In this document: positions 9,667-17,703 of the stretch, piece after piece
Layout: every line of letters begins with the position of its first letter
How positions within the stretch are numbered: position 1 is the first letter of the stretch
Source of the DNA: an uncultured Desulfobacteraceae bacterium
Lineage (GTDB): Bacteria; Desulfobacterota; Desulfobacteria; Desulfobacterales; UBA2174
Reading direction: 5' to 3'
NCBI GenBank assembly: GCA_937982505.1
Contig: CALJLV010000220.1
Span: 1 to 62,041, forward strand
Length of the DNA stretch: 62,041 nucleotides
Made by a program: the position numbers and the translations under genes
Notes under the pieces: generated by a model
The model's database searches: none
Seen by the model: the letters and a program-made list of their open reading frames with translations, nothing else
Told to the model about the DNA's origin: nothing

Positions 9667-11664
9667 ATGACCGATCACACGACTCGGATCCTGGAATCCG
9701 CGCCGGAGCCGGTGGACTGTGCAACTGGGCCCCCGGGGATCCCCGCCGCGGTTCAAGCCCATGTTGAAGACATCCTGCAAAACATGACCGAAGGGATCCT
9801 GTTCACCGATCCGAACGGGATCATCACTTTCGTCAATGATGCCTTGGCCAGGACCCTGGGATACGACCCCGTGGAGATGGTCGGCCGCTACTGGCAGCAA
9901 TTTGTCATGCCCGAGCAGCGGGCCAGGGCCGTCGCCCAGGAAAAGCGGCGCGCCAAGGGCCAGCGCGAGCGCTATCAACTGCGGCTGCAGAAAAAGGACG
10001 GCGCCGGCATCTGGGCCTTGGTCGGGGCCAGCCCGCGCTACGCGGCGCGTACGGGGAAATACGTCGGCTCCCTGGGGGTGGTCAGCGATATCAACTCCCA
10101 GAAGGCCGTGGAGGAGCGGCTCCGCGAAAGCGAGGCCAAGTACCGCATCATCCTCGAAAAGATGCAGGAAGGCTACTATGAGGTGGACCGGAGCGGATGC
10201 TTCACCTACATCAACCGCTCGGCCTGTGAACAGCTCGGCTATTCGGCCGGGGAACTGCTGGGGGCCAGCTATCGCCGTTACGCCGCGGACGATGCACAGC
10301 GCCAGAGAATTTTCAACGCCTATCACCAGATCTATGCCACCGGCGAACCGCTCCAGGACTTCCGCTGGGATATTCGGCGAAAGGACGGCCGGCGCCGCAC
10401 GGTGGAAGTTTCCGTGTCCCTGATTGTGGGCGCCGAGGGGGTTGGCATTGGTTTTCGGGGCATCTCCCGCGACATCACCGAAACCCTGCAGATCGAGGAG
10501 GAGCGGGAAAGATTGCAGGCCCAGCTCACCCAGGCCCAGAAAATGGAATCGGTGGGACGCCTGGCCGGCGGCGTGGCCCACGATTTCAACAACATGCTCG
10601 GGGTGATCCAGGGGCATGCGGAGCTGGCGCTGTCCAAGGCCGGAGCGGATCATCCCCTCGGCCGGCACCTGGCACAGATCTACGACGCCGCCCGGCGTTC
10701 GGCCGATCTGACCCGGCAGCTTTTGGGATTTGCCCGCAAACAGACCGCCGCCCCTCGGGTCCTGGATCTGAACCAGACCATCGCGGGCCTGCTGGACATG
10801 TTGCGGCGTCTGATCGGTGAAAATATCCACCTGGCCTGGCAAACCCGCCAAGGGATCTGGCCGATATACGTCGACCCGGCGCAGGTGGACCAGATTTTCA
10901 CCAACCTTTGCGTCAACGCCCGGGATGCCATCTGCGGCACCGGCCGCCTGGCCATCGAAACGGCCAATGTGGTCCTGAACCCGGTCGATTGCGCCCCCCA
11001 TCCGGGACTCGTGCCGGGCGAGTATGTCCTGCTGACGGTGGAAGATGACGGCTGCGGCATGGATGAAGAGATTCAGGCCCATCTTTTCGAGCCCTTTTTC
11101 ACCACCAAGCCCCTGGGCCGGGGAACCGGGCTGGGATTGGCCACGGTCTATGGCATCGTCAAGCAGAACAACGGGTATATCCACGTGCGGAGCGAACCGC
11201 AGAAGGGAACTCGGGTCGGCATTTATCTGCCGCGATATCTGGGAGCGGAAGAGCGCGCCCCCCGGCCCGCCAAGACGGAGACAACCCCCGCCGGCCAGGA
11301 AACGGTGCTACTGGTGGAAGATGAGCCCACCATCCTGGACGTGGGTCAGGTGGTGCTGGAAAACTGCGGCTATCGGGTCTTGTGTGCCGCCACTCCCGGT
11401 GAGGCCCAGGCCCGGGCCGACGCGTTTCCGGGGGCCATCGATCTGCTGGTAAGCGACGTGGTGATGCCCGAAATGAACGGAAAAGACCTCTTCCAGGCCT
11501 TGGCCGCAAGCCGGCCAGGACTCAAGTGCCTGTTCATGTCCGGATATACGGCCGATGTGATCGCCCACCACGGAGTCCTGGATCCGGGAGTCCACTTCAT
11601 CCAGAAGCCTTTTTCAATCCAGGCCTTGGCCGCCAAGGTACGCCAGACCCTGGACGACAACTAG
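9667..11664 (+). CDS. PAS-PAS hybrid histidine kinase with C-terminal receiver
   Basis: 665 residues from the ATG at 9667 (GAGG 8 nt upstream; an in-frame TTG at 9637 is less likely). No transmembrane segment is evident, so it is a cytoplasmic sensor. Domain order: PAS (~35-140), PAS (~160-275), HisKA with H-box GGVAHDFNNML (~305), HATPase (~400-520, with NARDA and GTGLGLA), then a receiver domain (~545-660) with phospho-Asp in VSDVVMPEMNG and conserved Lys in QKPF. It lies divergent to the sigma-54 activator across 156-178 bp. The activator has no receiver, so the two are not an obvious phosphorelay pair. Confidence 0.93.
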   Translation: MTDHTTRILESAPEPVDCATGPPGIPAAVQAHVEDILQNMTEGILFTDPNGIITFVNDALARTLGYDPVEMVGRYWQQFVMPEQRARAVAQEKRRAKGQRERYQLRLQKKDGAGIWALVGASPRYAARTGKYVGSLGVVSDINSQKAVEERLRESEAKYRIILEKMQEGYYEVDRSGCFTYINRSACEQLGYSAGELLGASYRRYAADDAQRQRIFNAYHQIYATGEPLQDFRWDIRRKDGRRRTVEVSVSLIVGAEGVGIGFRGISRDITETLQIEEERERLQAQLTQAQKMESVGRLAGGVAHDFNNMLGVIQGHAELALSKAGADHPLGRHLAQIYDAARRSADLTRQLLGFARKQTAAPRVLDLNQTIAGLLDMLRRLIGENIHLAWQTRQGIWPIYVDPAQVDQIFTNLCVNARDAICGTGRLAIETANVVLNPVDCAPHPGLVPGEYVLLTVEDDGCGMDEEIQAHLFEPFFTTKPLGRGTGLGLATVYGIVKQNNGYIHVRSEPQKGTRVGIYLPRYLGAEERAPRPAKTETTPAGQETVLLVEDEPTILDVGQVVLENCGYRVLCAATPGEAQARADAFPGAIDLLVSDVVMPEMNGKDLFQALAASRPGLKCLFMSGYTADVIAHHGVLDPGVHFIQKPFSIQALAAKVRQTLDDN

Positions 11665-11698
11665 TCGCGCCTCTTTTCAAGGCATCCACGGCCGCCGC

Positions 11699-12268
11699 TC
11701 ACTTGAATTTGGTTTTGGCCGACTTGATCCCCTGGGAAAGGGCCTCCCAGGCCTCTTCGAGACCCCCTTTGAGCTCGTCCCAGGCCTGTTCGACCGCCTG
11801 GCGGGCCTCTTCGATCTTCGCTTCGAATTCCCGCCTCAAACCGCGCAGGGCGTCGATCTGCTGGCGATACCGGGTTTGGGCGACCCCCTTGGCCTGGGCG
11901 GCCTTGTCCTCCAGCTTGTCGATTTCCCGGTTCCACTTGTCCAGTCTGGCCTTCATTTTTTCCAGGTAGGCGTCTCTTCTGGCCGCCGCGTCGCTTCCCG
12001 CCTGCACCTGGATAACGTTGTTGGCCGTCCCGTACTGGTTGCGCGCCGTCTCGCGGCAGGCCGGATCGAGCTTCCAGACCCCATCGACAATGAACTTGTA
12101 CTCGTGGCGGCCGGGCCTGAGCTTCTTGCTCTTTTTCCAGACCCCTTCCCTGTCCTTTTTCATAGGGTCCGCATCGGTGGACCAGTCGTTAAAAGTGCCG
12201 GCCAGAAAAACCGCACCGGCCTCCGGCGCCCTCAGTTGAAAGGCCACCCGTTCCTTCTCCGTGCCCAT
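11699..12268 (-). CDS. CBM48/AMPK-type glycogen-binding domain protein with coiled-coil tail
   Basis: 189 residues. The first ~85 match the carbohydrate-binding module 48 (AMPK beta glycogen-binding) fold: FLAGTFNDWS, HEYKFIVDG and NQYGTANNVIQV are its characteristic strands. The remaining ~100 residues are a charged, heptad-rich helix, probably a coiled coil. No catalytic domain is attached, so a scaffold or regulatory role on glycogen or another glucan is likely, but this is inference. The start has a GGAGG site 6 nt upstream. It is divergent to the baeRF gene, with a shared palindromic promoter region. Confidence 0.85.
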   Translation of the reverse strand: MGTEKERVAFQLRAPEAGAVFLAGTFNDWSTDADPMKKDREGVWKKSKKLRPGRHEYKFIVDGVWKLDPACRETARNQYGTANNVIQVQAGSDAAARRDAYLEKMKARLDKWNREIDKLEDKAAQAKGVAQTRYRQQIDALRGLRREFEAKIEEARQAVEQAWDELKGGLEEAWEALSQGIKSAKTKFK

Positions 12269-12336
12269 TTTCGCCCTCCTTGGCCAGAGGTTTGATCAAA
12301 AACGCCCGGCAGTTAGCGATTACAAATAATGATAGG

Positions 12337-12432
12337 ATGTTAAGACGCTGTTCAGCGAATGTCAATTCATGCCGGGCCCGGGGCTGGACCCGGCATGAAT
12401 TTCTTGACGGTCCCGCACGATCCCATTATCCA
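12337..12432. promoter_or_regulatory. Back-to-back promoters separated by a 13-bp-arm palindrome
   Basis: Minus-strand promoter for the CBM48 gene: -35 TTGACA (12360-12365), 17-bp spacer, -10 TAACAT (12337-12342). Plus-strand promoter toward the baeRF gene: -35 TTGACG (12404-12409), 17-bp spacer, -10 TATCCA (12427-12432). Exactly between them lies a perfect inverted repeat with 13-bp arms AATTCATGCCGGG (12364-12376 and 12389-12401) and a 12-bp centre. No T-run follows it, so an operator is more likely than a terminator. The remainder of 12269-12646 shows no gene. Confidence 0.55.
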
Positions 12433-12646
12433 TGGATGGTGGGGGGTCACGATGGGATCCGGAGGAACGCAAGACCCGTCGTCGCGGAAGCGACGGGCCC
12501 GCCAGCGGTCCAGGCCGGCAATCGCGCCCTTTTTTGCCGCGCAGATGACCGCGCAACCCCAGGATCCAACGGTTCGGCCGGATCCGCCGCGAAGGGACCC
12601 GGTGTTCCAATCCGGCGCCACAACCCGTGGAAAGGAGAAGGATGAC

Positions 12647-13798
12647 ATGGATCGGATCACTCCGGACACGCTGAGAGAAGACCTGCTGAAACCCCATGAG
12701 AGTGGATGCGTATCGATTTTCATGCCGACCCATCGCACCGGACGCGACGCCGAACAGAATCCCATCCGCTTCAAAAACCTCCTGCGAGAGGTGGAAAACC
12801 GCCTCTTGGCCAAGGGACTGCGCGGTCCCGAGGTGCGCCAAAAACTTCACCTGGCGCAACGGCTTCTGCAGGACGGCGGATTCTGGAAGCGGCGCAGCGA
12901 TGGGCTGGCCGTCTTTTTCGCCCAAGACGTCCTGCATGCCTTTCGCCTGCCGTTGGCATTCAAAGAGACCGTCGTGGTCGCAAACCGATTCCACGTCAAG
13001 CCCCTGCTGTCGCTGCTGACCGGCGACAGCCGCTTCTTCATCCTGGCCCTGAGCCAGAACCACGTGCGGCTGCTGGAAGCCACCGCCAATTCCGCCCAGG
13101 AAGTCGAGCTCGAAGGTCTGGCCCAGAGCCTGGCGGAAGCCACGGCGGAGGCCTCCCCGGAAAAGCAGCTGCAGTTCCATACCGGCACGCCTTCCGGGGC
13201 CGGACAGCGCGCCGCCATGTTTTTCGGCCACGATGTCAGCAAGGAGAACAAGGATCGACTGCTGCGCTGGTTCCGGATGATCGATCGCAAGCTGCGAGAA
13301 GTGCTCGGCGCCGCCAGGGCACCTCTTGTCCTGGCCGGAGTCGATTCTCTGTTTCCGCTCTACCGGGAGGCGAGTACCTATGCCCATCTGATGGACGAGG
13401 GGCTGCCGGGAAACCCCGAAGGCCTGCGACCCGAGGCGCTTCAGGCCCAGGCCTGGCCGCTGGTGGCGCCCGTCTTCAAAAAGGCGCGCCAGGAAGCCGC
13501 CCACCACTACCGTCAACTGGTTGGGACCGGACAGACCACCCGAGACGTCCGCGAGGCGGTGGTGGCGGCCCACGAGGGACGGGTGGAAACCCTCTTCGTG
13601 GCCGTGGGGGTTCAGGTCTGGGGCCATTTCGACCCCGGCCGCAACCTCTGCCGCATCCACCCGGCACCCGAGGCCGAAGATGGCGACCTGCTGGATCTGG
13701 CGGCCATCCAATGCCTGCTCAAGGGGGGAACGGTCTACGCCGTGGCGCCGGAGCAAGTGCCGGACGAAGGACCGCTGGCCGCCCTGCTGCGCTATTAG
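12647..13798 (+). CDS. Bacterial archaeo-eukaryotic release factor family (baeRF) protein
   Basis: 383 residues from the ATG at 12647, which has AAAGGAGAAGG immediately upstream; the frame stays open further 5' but without a ribosome site. The protein matches the baeRF (eRF1/Pelota-like) families by its opening CVSIFMPTHRTG, the central strand FFILALSQNHVRLLEAT, and a C-terminal eL30-like segment (AHEGRVETLFVAVGVQVWG). Proteins of this superfamily are proposed to act on ribosomes in peptide release or rescue. That function is family knowledge, not shown here. The cardiolipin synthase gene follows 22 bp downstream. Confidence 0.8.
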   Translation: MDRITPDTLREDLLKPHESGCVSIFMPTHRTGRDAEQNPIRFKNLLREVENRLLAKGLRGPEVRQKLHLAQRLLQDGGFWKRRSDGLAVFFAQDVLHAFRLPLAFKETVVVANRFHVKPLLSLLTGDSRFFILALSQNHVRLLEATANSAQEVELEGLAQSLAEATAEASPEKQLQFHTGTPSGAGQRAAMFFGHDVSKENKDRLLRWFRMIDRKLREVLGAARAPLVLAGVDSLFPLYREASTYAHLMDEGLPGNPEGLRPEALQAQAWPLVAPVFKKARQEAAHHYRQLVGTGQTTRDVREAVVAAHEGRVETLFVAVGVQVWGHFDPGRNLCRIHPAPEAEDGDLLDLAAIQCLLKGGTVYAVAPEQVPDEGPLAALLRY

Positions 13799-13820
13799 CC
13801 GCGGCGCGGGAAGCGACGCC

Positions 13821-15341
13821 ATGACCCTGATGGGCAAGATTCGGCTTCGTCTGGCGGATGGACTGGCCCGCTGTCCCGGCGTGCTGGAAACGGGCAACTA
13901 TATCCGCGGCCGCAAAAAGAGATTCATCGCCGTGTTCGTGATTCTTTCCTATATCGTCGGCGCCCTGACTTCGGTCCAGGCCATCATGGAGACGCGCACC
14001 GCTCAGGGGGCCATCGCCTGGGCGGTTTCGCTGAACACCTTTCCCTACCTCGCCGTGCCGGCCTACTGGATCTTCGGTCGCACCAAGTTCAACGGGTATG
14101 TCAAAAAGCGCCAGGACTCCCTCGAGGAAACCAACCCACTGGTGCGCCGCCTGATCGAATCCTTGCAGCGCGACGGCCTGACGGCCGGGGATCTGGGGGT
14201 CAAGGCCGCCTTGGTGGAACGGTTGGCCAAGCTGCCGGCGACCATTGGCAACGACATCGAACTGCTGCGCAACGGCGAGCGGATCTTCCCCTCCATTCTC
14301 GACGGGATCCAAGCGGCCAAGGATTACGTTCTGGTTCAATTCTATATCCTGCGCGACGACGCCCTTGGCCGCGCCCTGCAACAGCGCCTCTTGGATGCCG
14401 CCCGACGCGGGGTGCGAATCTACTTTCTCTACGACGAGATCGGCAGCTACCGCCTGGGCCAGGCCTACCTGGACACCTTGCGCCGGGCCGGCATCGCGGT
14501 GCGGGCCTTCAACAGCACCCAGGGACGCGCCAACCGCTTCCAGATCAACTTTCGTAATCACCGCAAGATCGTGGTCGTGGACGGGCGCCAGGCCTGGGTC
14601 GGGGGCGCCAACGTGGGCGACGAGTACCTGGGGCGCCACCCGCGCCTGACCCCCTGGGTCGACACGATGGTCAAGGTGACGGGTCCTGCGGTGCAACTGC
14701 TCCAGGTGCCGTTTCTGGAAGACTGGTACTGGGCCAGCGGGCAGTTTCTCGACGATCTGGACTGGAGCCCCCGCATCGCGGCCTCCGGCGCCGCTAGCAC
14801 CGTGTTGAGCCTGCCCTCCGGGCCCGCGGATCGCTTCGAAACCTGCGCCCTTTACTTTCATAACGCCATCCAGTCGGCCCGGCATCGCTTCTGGGTGACC
14901 AGCCCGTATTTCGTGCCCGACGAGCAGATCGTCGGCGCCCTGCAACTGGCCGCCCTGCGCGGGGTGGACGTGCGCGTCGTGGTGCCCGAGGACTGCGATC
15001 AAACCCTGGTCAACCTGTCCGGCTGGTCCTATGTGGCGCCGCTGGAAAAGGCCGGGGTCAAGATCTACCGCCGCACGGCCGGCTTTCTGCATCACAAGGT
15101 CATGCTGGTGGACGAGGAGACCAGCGCCGTGGGCACGGCCAATTTCGACAACCGCTCCTTTCGCCTCAACTTCGAAATCACCCTGGAGGTCCGGGATGCG
15201 GATTTCGCACGGCAGGTGGAAGCCCTTTTCGAGGACGATTTCGCCGCTTCGCGCCTGGCATCGGCCGCGGAGCTCGACGCGCGCGGGTTTCTCTTCCGCC
15301 TGGCGGTGCGGGTGGCCCGCCTGATGGCGCCAGTGCAGTAA
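13821..15341 (+). CDS. cls: Cardiolipin synthase (phospholipase D family)
   Basis: 506 residues from the ATG at 13821. Two N-terminal membrane segments (~35-55 and ~60-85) are followed by two PLD/HKD motifs: NHRKIVVVDG with GGANVGDEY, and HHKVMLVDE with GTANFDNRS. This duplicated catalytic pair transfers phosphatidyl groups between two phosphatidylglycerols in the inner membrane. The length is typical of bacterial Cls. It starts 22 bp after the baeRF gene and is probably cotranscribed with it. Confidence 0.93.
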   Translation: MTLMGKIRLRLADGLARCPGVLETGNYIRGRKKRFIAVFVILSYIVGALTSVQAIMETRTAQGAIAWAVSLNTFPYLAVPAYWIFGRTKFNGYVKKRQDSLEETNPLVRRLIESLQRDGLTAGDLGVKAALVERLAKLPATIGNDIELLRNGERIFPSILDGIQAAKDYVLVQFYILRDDALGRALQQRLLDAARRGVRIYFLYDEIGSYRLGQAYLDTLRRAGIAVRAFNSTQGRANRFQINFRNHRKIVVVDGRQAWVGGANVGDEYLGRHPRLTPWVDTMVKVTGPAVQLLQVPFLEDWYWASGQFLDDLDWSPRIAASGAASTVLSLPSGPADRFETCALYFHNAIQSARHRFWVTSPYFVPDEQIVGALQLAALRGVDVRVVVPEDCDQTLVNLSGWSYVAPLEKAGVKIYRRTAGFLHHKVMLVDEETSAVGTANFDNRSFRLNFEITLEVRDADFARQVEALFEDDFAASRLASAAELDARGFLFRLAVRVARLMAPVQ

Positions 15342-15552
15342 AAAATCCGCCCCCCGGTTCAAGCCCGGGATCCGGCCGGCTTCCGTCATTAACGGCCCGG
15401 ATCAGCGCCCGCCCCGGAAAATCGGTGTGTATTGGCACGAGACGGCGGAAGACCATCCCCAAATTTCACAAGGCCACGGCCCCCCAACGGCGCCATCCGG
15501 CCATATCGGCGACCGGCGCCGGGGGAGGTCGCCGTTTCCGAGGTTTCGAGAC

Positions 15553-17181
15553 ATGCTGGAACTGTTCGATGAGTGGCGATTTCTGGCCGGACTCGGGATA
15601 TTCCTGTTCGGGATGTTCACGATGGAGGAGTCCATCAAGCTGCTCGCCGGCCGGTCCTTCAAAACCTTGATCCGCCGGTCGACCGGCACGCCGGTCAAGG
15701 GGTTGTTCACCGGAATCGTCAGCACCGCCATTTTGCAGAGCAGTTCGGCGGTGTCGCTGATGGTGCTGGCCTTCGTGGGGGCCGGCATCATGACCCTGGT
15801 GAACGCCATCGCCGTGATCATGGGGGCCAAGGTGGGCACGACGATCACCGCCTGGATCGTGGCGGTCTTCGGATTCAAGCTCAAGATCGACGCCTTTGCC
15901 CTGCCCCTGATCGGAATCGGCGGGCTGGGGTTGATCCTTTTATCCCGCTCCGCCCGCTACGTGAACGTCAGCAAGCTGCTGGCCGCCTTCGGGTTCCTCT
16001 TTCTGGGGCTCGATTTCATGAAAACCAGTGTCGAAGACCTGGCCGCCGCGATGGACCTGGCCGCCCTGCCGGATCTGGGCCCCTGGGTCTACGTGCTGGC
16101 CGGAATCGTTTTGACCGCCATCATGCAGTCCAGCTCGGCCACCATCGCCGTGATCCTGACCACCCTCTTTTCGGGGATCATCGACTTTGCCCAGGGGGCG
16201 GCGATGGTCATCGGGGCCAACGTGGGCACCACCGTGACCATCCTGCTGGGCGCCATCGGCGGGATCCCGGCCAAAAAGCAGGCGGCGGCCAGCTCCCTGT
16301 GCTTTACCGTGGGCACCGCCCTGCTGGCCCTGCCGGCCCTGCCCCTGATGTCCTGGACGGTGCAGGTCTTGATGGGCCTCGGCGACAACCCCGTGCTGGG
16401 GATCGCCGCCTTTCACACCCTGTTCAATCTGATGGGGGTGGTTCTTTTTTTGCCATGGATCTCGGGCCTGGCCCACTATCTGGGGCGGCTCTTTCCGGAA
16501 AGACGCGCCGTTTTGACCCGGTTTATCCTCAACACCGCTGCCGAGGTGCCCGAGGCCGCCATCGAGGCCCTGCGCAAGGAAGTGTTGCACCAGTTGGCCC
16601 TGTCGCTGGCGTTTGTCGCCCGCCGCTACGGCATCTTGCCGCGGGACGAAAGCCCGGCGGCGGGGCATCTCGTCTACGGCGACCTGGAACGCCTGCATGC
16701 CGACATTTTTGCTTTTTACGCCCGCATGCAGGCCCACACCATCGACGAAAGCGAGGCGGCGCAGCTCGAAGCGATCATCCGTTCGAGCCGCAGCACGATG
16801 AATGCCGCCAAAAATTTTCACGAGCTGCAAGCTGAAATCGAAGATATCGGCAGGGATGAGAACCCGTTCATGACCGGCGCGAACCGGGATTTCAAGGACC
16901 GCCTCAAGCAGTTGCGGGCCGTTGCCGCGGGGCTTGTGGACCAAGCCGAGGATCACACGGAAGCGCAAGGCCTGGAATCGTTTTTCAATACCGTGGAAGC
17001 GGCGGACAAACGCTTCATTCGGTCCTGTGCCCAGGCGGTCGCCGCGCAAACGATCCGGGAAGACCAGGTCACCCGGCTGCTGATGGCCAACCGCTTCTTT
17101 ACCCAATCGAACCGCATGCTGGTGTTGAGCATGCAGGCACTGGTCAAGCATGGCCATGATGGCGCGCTTGCATCAGGATGA
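15553..17181 (+). CDS. Na/Pi cotransporter family protein with PhoU-like tail
   Basis: 542 residues from the ATG at 15553 (the upstream open frame lacks transporter character). The inverted-repeat QSSSA signatures of the NptA/YjbB sodium-phosphate family appear twice (LQSSSAVSLMVL and MQSSSATIAVIL), each followed by a G-A-x-V/N-G-T-T motif, within about nine membrane segments spread over residues ~1-330. The last ~200 residues are soluble helices resembling PhoU. It probably moves phosphate across the inner membrane; direction and substrate are not proven. 15342-15552 shows no other gene. Confidence 0.9.
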   Translation: MLELFDEWRFLAGLGIFLFGMFTMEESIKLLAGRSFKTLIRRSTGTPVKGLFTGIVSTAILQSSSAVSLMVLAFVGAGIMTLVNAIAVIMGAKVGTTITAWIVAVFGFKLKIDAFALPLIGIGGLGLILLSRSARYVNVSKLLAAFGFLFLGLDFMKTSVEDLAAAMDLAALPDLGPWVYVLAGIVLTAIMQSSSATIAVILTTLFSGIIDFAQGAAMVIGANVGTTVTILLGAIGGIPAKKQAAASSLCFTVGTALLALPALPLMSWTVQVLMGLGDNPVLGIAAFHTLFNLMGVVLFLPWISGLAHYLGRLFPERRAVLTRFILNTAAEVPEAAIEALRKEVLHQLALSLAFVARRYGILPRDESPAAGHLVYGDLERLHADIFAFYARMQAHTIDESEAAQLEAIIRSSRSTMNAAKNFHELQAEIEDIGRDENPFMTGANRDFKDRLKQLRAVAAGLVDQAEDHTEAQGLESFFNTVEAADKRFIRSCAQAVAAQTIREDQVTRLLMANRFFTQSNRMLVLSMQALVKHGHDGALASG

Positions 17182-17238
17182 CAAAACTTTGCCGATCCCT
17201 TTTAGCGTCGTATCCACGAATGCGGTAAAAAGTGGATC

Positions 17239-17565
17239 GTGCTGGTCGACCTGGACAATCGGCCCAAAATGGTTTTGAATTCAGACGAGTTTATCCGAGA
17301 CGCGCTGTTCCATCGGCAGCGCTTCAATCCCTATCGGCACTGCCACCGGCCGATCGTGGTCGCAAGCCTGCGGGCGACCATCGGTGACGTCATCGCTCGC
17401 CTTCAGGTCACCCCGGAGCATTGCCAGGACGATGTGGTGGACCATGACGTCATCCTGCTCTGGCATGACACACGGCGGATCATCACCAGCGGCGATATTC
17501 TCGGCAGGCTGCTGCGGGGCATCGTGCAAAACCCGGTGGTCGATCCAGGCCTGACACCACCGTAA
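17239..17565 (+). CDS. CBS-domain fragment, N-terminally truncated
   Basis: 108 codons from a GTG; the frame opens at a TAG at 17203. Similarity begins in the second half of one CBS motif (VLVDLDNRPKMVLNSDEF) and covers a second one (HRPIVVASLRATIGDVIARL to ITSGDILGRLL). A complete CBS pair would need about 40-50 more N-terminal residues, which are absent. No clear ribosome site precedes the GTG. It is probably the remnant of a CBS-pair protein, though a short expressed single-CBS protein cannot be excluded. Confidence 0.5.
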   Translation: MLVDLDNRPKMVLNSDEFIRDALFHRQRFNPYRHCHRPIVVASLRATIGDVIARLQVTPEHCQDDVVDHDVILLWHDTRRIITSGDILGRLLRGIVQNPVVDPGLTPP

Positions 17566-17703
17566 AAAGTCAAAAGCAACCTTTTTTCGGAGGCCTCAAG
17601 CGTGGTCGGCAATCTTGAAATGACTCGATCCCAGGTGTCGTAGCCGATTTTTCAGAGCGGGCCTGACCCATCGAAGATTGCCGGCATTGAAGGAAAGGAC
17701 CCC

